This document shows positions 1-5,436 of a stretch of 8,476 nucleotides of DNA, in pieces. The position numbers and the translations under genes are program-made. Source of the DNA: Burkholderiaceae bacterium (GTDB lineage Bacteria > Pseudomonadota > Gammaproteobacteria > Burkholderiales > Burkholderiaceae_C); contig JALRFN010000157.1 of assembly GCA_023268425.1 (NCBI GenBank), positions 1 through 8,476 of the forward strand, read 5' to 3'. Numbering within the stretch: position 1 is the stretch's first letter; each line of letters starts with the position of its first letter. The notes under the pieces are model-generated. The model saw only the letters and a list, made by a program, of their open reading frames with translations, had not been told where the DNA came from and searched no databases.

Positions 1-666
1 GAGGCCCTGGGCATGGCGGCACACAACATCATCTTGTCGTGCAAAGTCAGCGGCGCACAAGACTTGATCACGGTTTATCGCGAGTTGAACCGGCGGGGCC
101 GTTACCCCTTGCACTTGGGCCTGACCGAAGCTGGCATGGGCGTCAAGGGCACGGTGGCCTCCAGTGCTGCCATGGCGGTGCTGTTGCAAGAGGGCATTGG
201 CGATACCATTCGCGTGTCGCTGACGCCGCAACCCAATGAGCCGCGCACGCAAGAGGTGGTGGTGGCATGCGAGTTGTTGCAGGCCCTGGGTTTGCGCCGC
301 TTTGTGCCCAGCGTGACCGCGTGCCCAGGGTGTGGGCGCACGACCAGCACATTGTTTCAAGAGTTGGCCAAGCAAATCGATGATCACTTGCGCGCTTCCA
401 TGCCGCGCTGGCGCTCGCAATATCCAGGGGTCGAGGGTTTGAAGGTGGCGGTGATGGGGTGCATCGTCAACGGCCCTGGCGAGAGCAAACATGCCGACAT
501 CGGCATCAGCCTGCCCGGCACCGGCGAGGCGCCAGCGGCACCGGTCTACGTGGACGGTGAAAAAGTGGCGACGCTGCGCGGCGATGACATTGCCCAGCGG
601 TTCCATGAAATGGTTGAGCACTATGTGCAGACGCGCTTCGCTGCGAGCGAAGTCGCACCCGGTTGA
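1..666 (+). CDS. ispG: 4-hydroxy-3-methylbut-2-en-1-yl diphosphate synthase, C-terminal part (5' truncated by window)
   Basis: IspG (GcpE) carries out the penultimate step of the MEP isoprenoid pathway in the cytoplasm: reductive ring opening of methylerythritol cyclodiphosphate to HMBPP, using a [4Fe-4S] cluster. The frame is open from base 1, so the real start lies upstream; 221 residues are visible. The end of the TIM-barrel domain is seen as LGLTEAGMGVKG, then the iron-sulfur domain: CPGC with cysteines at bases 322-324 and 331-333, and GCIVNGPGE with the third cysteine at 460-462 and the glutamate at 481-483. These match the three Cys and one Glu cluster ligands known from E. coli IspG (270, 273, 305, 312). 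The gap between the CPGC motif and the third Cys is longer than in E. coli, as expected for the betaproteobacterial form. The stop is 9 bases before hisS, so co-transcription is likely. Identification is very secure. Confidence 0.97.
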   Translation, partial: EALGMAAHNIILSCKVSGAQDLITVYRELNRRGRYPLHLGLTEAGMGVKGTVASSAAMAVLLQEGIGDTIRVSLTPQPNEPRTQEVVVACELLQALGLRRFVPSVTACPGCGRTTSTLFQELAKQIDDHLRASMPRWRSQYPGVEGLKVAVMGCIVNGPGESKHADIGISLPGTGEAPAAPVYVDGEKVATLRGDDIAQRFHEMVEHYVQTRFAASEVAPG

Positions 667-675
667 GGGAGAGAA

Positions 676-1962
676 ATGAGCAAAACACTGCAAGCCGTCA
701 AAGGCATGAACGACATTGCGCCACCGCATTCGGCGAATTGGGAGTGGTTGGAGTCGGTGCTGCGTGAGATGGCACAGGGCTATGCTTTTCGCAATGTGCG
801 CACGCCGATTGTTGAGCCCACGGGTTTGTTTGTGCGCAGTTTGGGCGAGGTCACCGACATCGTTGAAAAAGAGATGTACGCCTTTGAGGACAAGCTCAAC
901 GGTGAGGCCCTGACCCTGCGCCCTGAGGCGACGGCCAGTGTGGTGCGCGCGGCGATTGAACACAACATGGTCTACGACGGGCCCAAGCGCCTGTATTACA
1001 TGGGGCCCATGTTTCGCCACGAGCGCCCCCAGCGCGGGCGTTACCGCCAGTTTCACCAATTTGGTCTGGAAGCTTTGGGCTTTGCGGGGCCAGATGTCGA
1101 TGCGGAATTGATCTTTTTTGCGTCTGACTTGTGGCAGCGTTTGGGGCTGCAAGGCATTGAGTTGCAAATCAATAGCTTGGGCCAGCCACCCGAGCGTGCC
1201 CAACACCGCGAAGCCTTGATTGCCTATCTCAGCGCGCACGCGGACCAACTCGACGAAGACGCCAAGCGCCGCTTGCACAGCAACCCGCTGCGCATCTTGG
1301 ACACCAAAAACCCCGCCATGCAGGCACTGGTCGACGGCGCTCCACGCTTGATGGATTATTTGGGCGAAGCCTCCTTGGCGCACTTCCAAGGCTTGCGCGA
1401 CATCTTGGACGCCAACGGTGTCGCCTACACCATCAACCCCCGCTTGGTCAGGGGCATGGACTACTACAACCTCAGCGTGTTTGAGTTTGTGACCACGCAA
1501 CTGGGGGCACAAGGCACTGTTTGTGCGGGCGGGCGTTACGACGGTTTGTTCGCGCAAATCGGCGGCAAGCCCACGCCCGCGGTGGGCTGGGCCATGGGGA
1601 TGGAGCGCCTGTTGGAGCTGCTCAAAGAGCAATCTTTGTTGCCTGAGTTGGCCGGCCCGGATTGTTTTGTGGTCGTGCCCGATGCGGGCAGTGCGGCCGT
1701 CGTCGCCCAAGCCTGTCGGCAACTGCGACTGGCTGGCGCCCAAGTGCACATGCACGCAGGGGGTGCGGATGGTCAAGGCAGCATGAAGTCGCAGTTCAAA
1801 CGCGCCAACGCCAGCGGTGCCCGTTGGGCCATCGTCTGTGGTCAAGACGAATTGGCGGCCGGACAAGTCGCCATCAAAGATCTGCGAGTCGCAGATGGTT
1901 CGGTCGAACAAGTGCGCGTGGACATCACCCGCTTGGGCGACTGGTGGCGCGAACAAGCCTAA
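676..1962 (+). CDS. hisS: Histidyl-tRNA synthetase (class II)
   Basis: HisRS charges tRNA-His with histidine in the cytoplasm as a homodimer. The 428-residue length fits the bacterial family (E. coli 424). Visible signatures in order: the N-terminal opening AVKGMNDIAP; class II motif 2 at about residues 109-128 (MGPMFRHERPQRGRYRQFHQ); the histidine-specific loop LVRGMDYYN at 257-265; the second histidine motif GGRYDGL at 285-291; and class II motif 3 around 302-312 (AVGWAMGMERL) with its conserved arginine at 311. The C-terminal 110 or so residues form the anticodon-binding domain. The ATG at 676 follows a purine-rich ribosome site (GAGGGAGAGAA) spanning the end of ispG and the 9-base gap, so the two genes are very probably one transcript. 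No key residue is missing. It is full-length HisRS, not the HisZ paralogue, because the aminoacylation motifs are intact. Confidence 0.98.
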   Translation: MSKTLQAVKGMNDIAPPHSANWEWLESVLREMAQGYAFRNVRTPIVEPTGLFVRSLGEVTDIVEKEMYAFEDKLNGEALTLRPEATASVVRAAIEHNMVYDGPKRLYYMGPMFRHERPQRGRYRQFHQFGLEALGFAGPDVDAELIFFASDLWQRLGLQGIELQINSLGQPPERAQHREALIAYLSAHADQLDEDAKRRLHSNPLRILDTKNPAMQALVDGAPRLMDYLGEASLAHFQGLRDILDANGVAYTINPRLVRGMDYYNLSVFEFVTTQLGAQGTVCAGGRYDGLFAQIGGKPTPAVGWAMGMERLLELLKEQSLLPELAGPDCFVVVPDAGSAAVVAQACRQLRLAGAQVHMHAGGADGQGSMKSQFKRANASGARWAIVCGQDELAAGQVAIKDLRVADGSVEQVRVDITRLGDWWREQA

Positions 1963-1971
1963 GGCCAGACC

Positions 1972-1977
1972 TACAAT
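1972..1977 (+). promoter_or_regulatory. Possible -10 box upstream of the yfgM-like gene
   Basis: TACAAT lies in the 56-base gap after hisS, about 42 bases before the yfgM-like start. It matches the sigma-70 -10 consensus TATAAT at five of six positions. No good -35 box is present at 16-18 bases upstream (the spot reads GCGAAC). It could serve a weak internal promoter for yfgM-bamB-der, or be chance. Confidence 0.25.
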
Positions 1978-2018
1978 CTTGCTTTTGGGCATTTCATCAT
2001 CGAAACGGGGGCAATCGC

Positions 2019-2669
2019 ATGGCGACCCAACATCTGGACTTAGAAGAACAAGAACAACTGGATCAACTCAAGGCGTTTTGGGCGCGTTGGGGCAACGCCT
2101 TGACGTGGTTGGCGATCGTGGTGTTGGGTGCTTACGCGGCGTGGAACGGTTGGCAGTACTACCAACGCGCTCAAGCGACGCAAGCGGCGCAACTGTTTGG
2201 CGAAATGCAAGCGGCGGCCAGTGCCAACGATGCAGACAAAGTCGTGCGTGTGCTGCAAGACATGCAAGCCCACGTGGGTTCCACCGCATTGATGAACCAC
2301 GCGCGCATGCTGGCGGCCAAAACCTTGGTCGACGCCGGACGCGATGCTGCCGCACGCGAGCAATGGCAAGCACTCATGAAGGACACTGACGATCAAGGCC
2401 TGCGCGCCTCTGCGGCGCTGCGTTTATCGGCCTTGGATATGCAGGCCAAGGCTTGGGATCAAGCCTTGAACCAGTTGAAGGGTGCGTGGCCTGAGTCATA
2501 TGCTGGCTTGATGGCCGATCGGCGTGGCGACATCTTGCAAGCCAAAGGCCAGGCCAGTGAGGCTGTGCAGGCCTACCAGCAAGCGTATGCCGCTTTGCCC
2601 AAAGATGCCGCCTATCGCCAAATGGTGGCGGTCAAGTTGAACGCTTTGGGCGTTGAGGCCAAGGAGTAA
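2019..2669 (+). CDS. yfgM: YfgM-like membrane-anchored TPR protein (ancillary SecYEG translocon / RcsB-modulating family)
   Basis: The 216-residue protein has the YfgM layout (E. coli 206 residues): a short acidic/glutamine-rich cytoplasmic N-terminus with the family-typical opening DLEEQEQLDQLKAFWARWGN, one membrane segment at about residues 27-45 (ALTWLAIVVLGAYAAWNGW), and a periplasmic alpha-helical region with degenerate TPR-like helices rich in Ala, Gln and Leu. In E. coli YfgM associates with the SecYEG translocon and the chaperone PpiD and helps hand over secreted proteins; that role is carried over by homology and by identical placement between hisS and bamB. The ATG at 2019 is preferred because the conserved N-terminus starts there and a GGGGG run (2007-2011) sits about 7 bases upstream; the frame stays open farther upstream inside hisS but reads as shadow. 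The stop is 4 bases before bamB. Confidence 0.9.
   Translation: MATQHLDLEEQEQLDQLKAFWARWGNALTWLAIVVLGAYAAWNGWQYYQRAQATQAAQLFGEMQAAASANDADKVVRVLQDMQAHVGSTALMNHARMLAAKTLVDAGRDAAAREQWQALMKDTDDQGLRASAALRLSALDMQAKAWDQALNQLKGAWPESYAGLMADRRGDILQAKGQASEAVQAYQQAYAALPKDAAYRQMVAVKLNALGVEAKE
2661..2666 (+). promoter_or_regulatory. Ribosome binding site deciding the bamB start
   Basis: AAGGAG, a strong anti-16S match, lies at the very end of the yfgM-like gene, 7 bases before the ATG at 2674. It overrules the in-frame TTG at 2653, which lies upstream of this site and would add seven residues ahead of the lipoprotein signal peptide. Confidence 0.7.
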
Positions 2670-2673
2670 AGCC

Positions 2674-3798
2674 ATGCCAATCTTGCGTTTTCGCGCGGGC
2701 CTCAGCGTGGTGCTGGGCGCCTTGCTGGTCGCGTGTTCCTCTGCGCCAGAGCGCCCAGAACCCACCCCCTTGACTGCCATCACGCCAGGCGTGAGCGTGT
2801 CACCGGTTTGGCAAGCCAGTTCAGGACCGAGTTCTGCACTGATGCGCATCGGTGTTGCGGGTGAGCAGATCGCGACAGTGTCCAGCAGCGGTGCTTTGCA
2901 GGTGCGCGCTGCGGCTACGGGGGCGGTGCAATGGCAAATGCAGTTGCCGCAGGCTGTACTGACTGGTGTGGGTTTCGATGGCCAGCGCGCTGCGGTGGTC
3001 GATGTGAACAACGGTTTGGTCGTGGCCGCTGGTGGCAAGGTCTTGTGGCGCGTGGCCATGCAGGCGCGCAGCTACACGCCGCCGCTGGTCGCAGGTGGCC
3101 GTGTGTTTGTGCTCAACGCACAGCGTGAGGTCTTGGCGTTTGACGCTGACAACGGGGCCGAGTTGTGGAAGGCCCCGTTCACGGGCGAGGCCTTGGTTTT
3201 GCAGTCGCCGGGTCTGTTGGCGGCTTATGGCAACAGCTTGCTGGTGGGGTGGGGAGAACGTTTGGTGGGCTTGCAGCCTGACACGGGCAAGCCGTTTTGG
3301 TCGGGCACCATCACCCTGCCGCGTGGGGTCAACGAAATCGAGCGCCTCACCGATGTGGTCTCAGGCGCGCACGCTGCGCAGGGCAAATTGTGCGCGCGTG
3401 CTTTCCAAGCCGCTGTGGCTTGTGTGGACGTGCGTTCAGGCCAGCGGGTGTGGTCGCAGGACAGCGATGGCGTGACCGGCCTGAGCGGCGATGACGCGAT
3501 GTTGGTGGGCGCAGACCGCAGTGGCCGAGTTCAAGCCTGGGGATTGGCTGATGGCAAGCCGATGTGGACACAAGATGAGCTGCGCTACCGTGGTCTGAGC
3601 ACGCCCGTGATGTTGGGTTTGAGCTTGGCCGTGGGCGATGCGCAAGGCTACGTGCACTGGTTGTCCAAAGCCACTGGGCGCGTGCTCAATCGCATGCCCA
3701 CCGATGGTTCGGCGATCGCTTCGCCGCCTGTTTTGGTCGGCAGCACGCTGATCGCACAAACCACAGCCGGTGGTTTGTTTGCTTGGCAACCCAAATGA
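2674..3798 (+). CDS. bamB: Outer membrane assembly lipoprotein BamB (beta-propeller)
   Basis: BamB is a lipoprotein of the BAM complex, held on the periplasmic face of the outer membrane, which binds BamA and helps insert beta-barrel proteins. The 374-residue product (E. coli 392) starts with a lipoprotein signal peptide: basic MPILRFR, a hydrophobic core, and the lipobox LVAC with the lipidated cysteine at residue 21. Serine at +2 means no Asp inner-membrane retention signal. The rest is a series of PQQ-like propeller blades, recognisable as repeated 'G.v.A.D..tG...W' patterns (for example AFDADNGAELW, GLQPDTGKPFW, CVDVRSGQRVW, HWLSKATGRVLN), ending in GGLFAWQPK. The start is fixed by AAGGAG at 2661-2666. 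It is 4 bases after the yfgM-like stop, and its own stop overlaps the der start, the same order as in E. coli. Confidence 0.95.
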   Translation: MPILRFRAGLSVVLGALLVACSSAPERPEPTPLTAITPGVSVSPVWQASSGPSSALMRIGVAGEQIATVSSSGALQVRAAATGAVQWQMQLPQAVLTGVGFDGQRAAVVDVNNGLVVAAGGKVLWRVAMQARSYTPPLVAGGRVFVLNAQREVLAFDADNGAELWKAPFTGEALVLQSPGLLAAYGNSLLVGWGERLVGLQPDTGKPFWSGTITLPRGVNEIERLTDVVSGAHAAQGKLCARAFQAAVACVDVRSGQRVWSQDSDGVTGLSGDDAMLVGADRSGRVQAWGLADGKPMWTQDELRYRGLSTPVMLGLSLAVGDAQGYVHWLSKATGRVLNRMPTDGSAIASPPVLVGSTLIAQTTAGGLFAWQPK

Positions 3799-5126
3799 TT
3801 CCAGTCATCGCCTTGGTCGGCCGCCCCAATGTGGGCAAGTCCACCCTGTTCAATCGCCTGACCAAAACGCGTGACGCCATCGTGGCCGATTACGCCGGCC
3901 TCACGCGTGACCGTCACTACGGCAAGGCGCGTTTGGGTGCGCGCGAATTTTTGGTCATTGACACTGGTGGCTTCGAGCCCGAAGCCGAATCGGGCATCTT
4001 TTACGAGATGGCCAAGCAGACGCGTCAAGCCGTGGCCGAGTCCGATGTGGTGATTTTTGTCGTTGACGCGCGCGCGGGTTTGAGCGCGCAAGACCACGAC
4101 ATCGCGACCTACCTGCGCCGATTGGGCAAGCCCACCATTTTGATCGCCAACAAGGCCGAGGGCATGCAGTCGGGCATCGGTCTGACCGAGTTCTTCGAGC
4201 TGGGTTTGGGCGAGGTGTTGCCAGTCTCCGCAGCGCACGGCCAAGGCGTGCGTTCCATGACTGAGGCGGCGTTGGATGCGCTGCACTTGCCGGACGAAGA
4301 AGACGAAGCCGCAGAAGACGGTGATCGCCCGATCCGCTTGGCGGTCGCTGGACGTCCCAACGTCGGCAAGTCCACGCTGATCAACGCTTGGTTGGGTGAG
4401 GAGCGCTTGGTGGCGTTTGACATGCCGGGCACCACACGCGATGCCATCAGCGTGAACTTCATGCGCGGCGAACAAGCCTATGAATTGATTGACACGGCGG
4501 GCTTGCGCCGCAAGGGCAAGGTGTTTGAAGCCATTGAGAAGTTCTCGGTGGTCAAGACCTTGCAAGCGATCGAAAATGCCAACGTGGTTTTGCTGCTGTT
4601 GGATGCCACACAAGGCGTGACCGATCAAGACGCGCACATCGCCGGCTTCATCGTGGAGTCAGGGCGTGCGGTTGTGGTGGCGGTCAACAAGTGGGATGCG
4701 GTGGATGAATACCAGCGCGGCTTGGTTGAGCGCGCGATCGCGCAGCGCTTGCCGTTCATGAAGTTTGCCAAGGTGCACACCATTTCGGCCAAGCGTCGTC
4801 AAGGTTTGGGCCCCGTTTGGAAGTCGCTGGAAGGCGCGCACGCTGCGGCGACACGCAAACTGTCCACGCCGCAGTTGACGCGCGTGATTTTGGAAGCCGT
4901 TCAGCACCAGGCGCCCAAGCGCTCGGGCATGTTCCGCCCCAAGTTGCGCTATGCGCACCAAGGCGGCATGAATCCGCCCATTGTGGTGGTGCATGGCAAC
5001 TCCCTGGAACATGTGACCGATGCTTACAAGCGCTTTTTGGAGGGGCGCATCCGCCAAGTCTTTGATTTGACCGGAACGCCGTTGCGCATCGATCTGAAAA
5101 CCAGTCACAACCCCTACAGCGATTGA
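3795..5126 (+). CDS. der: Ribosome-assembly GTPase Der (EngA), double G-domain
   Basis: Der is an essential GTPase that acts in maturation of the 50S ribosomal subunit. The 443-residue product has the diagnostic tandem G domains. Domain 1: G1 GRPNVGKST at 9-17, G3 DTGG at 56-59, G4 NKAE at 119-122. An acidic linker (DEEDEAAEDGD) follows. Domain 2: G1 GRPNVGKST at 186-194, G3 DTAG at 233-236, G4 NKWD at 298-301. The C-terminal KH-like domain ends near LRIDLKTSHNPYSD. The ATG at 3795 overlaps the bamB stop by four bases (ATGA) with little Shine-Dalgarno sequence, suggesting translational coupling to bamB. An in-frame TTG at 3783 would add only four residues and is not favoured. E. coli Der is longer (490) through its linker and C-terminal tail; about 445 is normal for betaproteobacteria. 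Confidence 0.98.
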   Translation: MIPVIALVGRPNVGKSTLFNRLTKTRDAIVADYAGLTRDRHYGKARLGAREFLVIDTGGFEPEAESGIFYEMAKQTRQAVAESDVVIFVVDARAGLSAQDHDIATYLRRLGKPTILIANKAEGMQSGIGLTEFFELGLGEVLPVSAAHGQGVRSMTEAALDALHLPDEEDEAAEDGDRPIRLAVAGRPNVGKSTLINAWLGEERLVAFDMPGTTRDAISVNFMRGEQAYELIDTAGLRRKGKVFEAIEKFSVVKTLQAIENANVVLLLLDATQGVTDQDAHIAGFIVESGRAVVVAVNKWDAVDEYQRGLVERAIAQRLPFMKFAKVHTISAKRRQGLGPVWKSLEGAHAAATRKLSTPQLTRVILEAVQHQAPKRSGMFRPKLRYAHQGGMNPPIVVVHGNSLEHVTDAYKRFLEGRIRQVFDLTGTPLRIDLKTSHNPYSD

Positions 5127-5151
5127 GCGCAGCGCATCAGCGCTGTGTTAT
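5123..5151 (+). promoter_or_regulatory. Possible sigma-70 promoter for hfq
   Basis: TTGAGC (5123-5128, overlapping the der stop) and TGTTAT (5146-5151) are separated by 17 bases. Each matches the sigma-70 consensus at four of six positions, and the -10 box ends 42 bases before the hfq GTG, giving a short leader. The spacer is almost wholly occupied by the inverted repeat at 5126-5149, so a promoter here would overlap either an operator or an attenuating hairpin. Two partial matches can occur by chance. Confidence 0.3.
5126..5149 (+). terminator. Hairpin after der; weak terminator or attenuator candidate
   Basis: CAGCGC (5130-5135) and GCGCTG (5140-5145) form a perfect six-base-pair stem around the loop ATCA. 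Outward pairing continues through G-U, C-G, G-U and A-U to give about ten pairs. The following bases (TTATCTTCTTC) are pyrimidine-rich but not a clean U tract, so full intrinsic termination is doubtful. It sits directly at the der stop, the junction between the der and hfq modules, where partial termination or mRNA end protection would be meaningful. Confidence 0.35.
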
Positions 5152-5193
5152 CTTCTTCACCTTCATTCATCTCTCGAACACGGAACCAATATC

Positions 5194-5436
5194 GTGAGCA
5201 ACAACAACAAAGGCCAAGTTTTGCAAGACCCGTACCTCAATGCGCTGCGCAAAGAGCATGTGCCGGTTTCCATCTACCTCGTCAACGGCATCAAGCTGCA
5301 AGGCCAGATCGAATCGTTTGACCCCTACGTCGTGTTGCTGCGCAACACCGTGACGCAGATGGTTTACAAACACGCCATTTCCACCATCGTGCCCGGTCGC
5401 CCAGTGCAGTTCACTGCACCCAATAACGACCAGTGA
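5194..5436 (+). CDS. hfq: RNA chaperone Hfq
   Basis: Hfq is the hexameric Sm-like RNA chaperone that pairs small RNAs with mRNAs. The 80-residue product has the N-terminal helix (QDPYLNALRKEH), the Sm1 strands (VSIYLVNGIKLQGQIESFD) and the Sm2 signature YKHAISTIVP with the proximal-pore Lys59-His60 (E. coli Lys56-His57). Distal-face residues Tyr28, Gly32, Ile33 and Lys34 match E. coli Tyr25, Gly29, Ile30 and Lys31. The C-terminal tail is only about ten residues, as is usual in this order, versus about 35 in E. coli. Oddities: position 44 (E. coli Gln41) is Pro, the rim reads RKEH rather than RRER, and the N-terminus carries an SNNN stretch. The start is GTG with only a weak GGAA (5182-5185) as ribosome site; no other in-frame start precedes the conserved core. 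The stop overlaps the hflX GTG. Confidence 0.98.
   Translation: MSNNNKGQVLQDPYLNALRKEHVPVSIYLVNGIKLQGQIESFDPYVVLLRNTVTQMVYKHAISTIVPGRPVQFTAPNNDQ
5197..5211 (+). promoter_or_regulatory. Candidate Hfq distal-face (ARN)5 binding site at the hfq start
   Basis: The five triplets after the GTG are AGC AAC AAC AAC AAA, each fitting A-purine-any base. Repeated ARN triplets are the established target of the distal face of Gram-negative Hfq. In E. coli, Hfq represses its own translation by binding near its start. The site lies within the ribosome footprint of a weak, GTG-initiated start, so autoregulation here is a reasonable inference; no binding data are available. Confidence 0.35.

Noticed and set aside
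1662..2018. Upstream extension of the YfgM-like frame into hisS
   Set aside because: The extension reads as Arg/Ser/Gly-rich shadow of hisS; conserved wording and the membrane segment begin only after the ATG at 2019.
2653..2673. TTG start for bamB seven codons upstream
   Set aside because: It precedes the AAGGAG ribosome site and lies inside the yfgM-like gene; the ATG at 2674 gives a proper lipoprotein signal peptide.
3783..3794. TTG start giving Der the prefix MATQ, the same four residues that open the YfgM-like protein
   Set aside because: The likeness is coincidental. Der proteins begin M-x-PVIALVGRPN, and the ATG at 3795 overlaps the bamB stop in a standard coupling arrangement.
3648..4637. 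329-codon open frame on the minus strand across the end of bamB and der
   Set aside because: It lies opposite two unmistakable genes; its His/Gln/Ala/Gly-rich wording is the usual mirror of GC-biased coding DNA and it has no recognisable domain.
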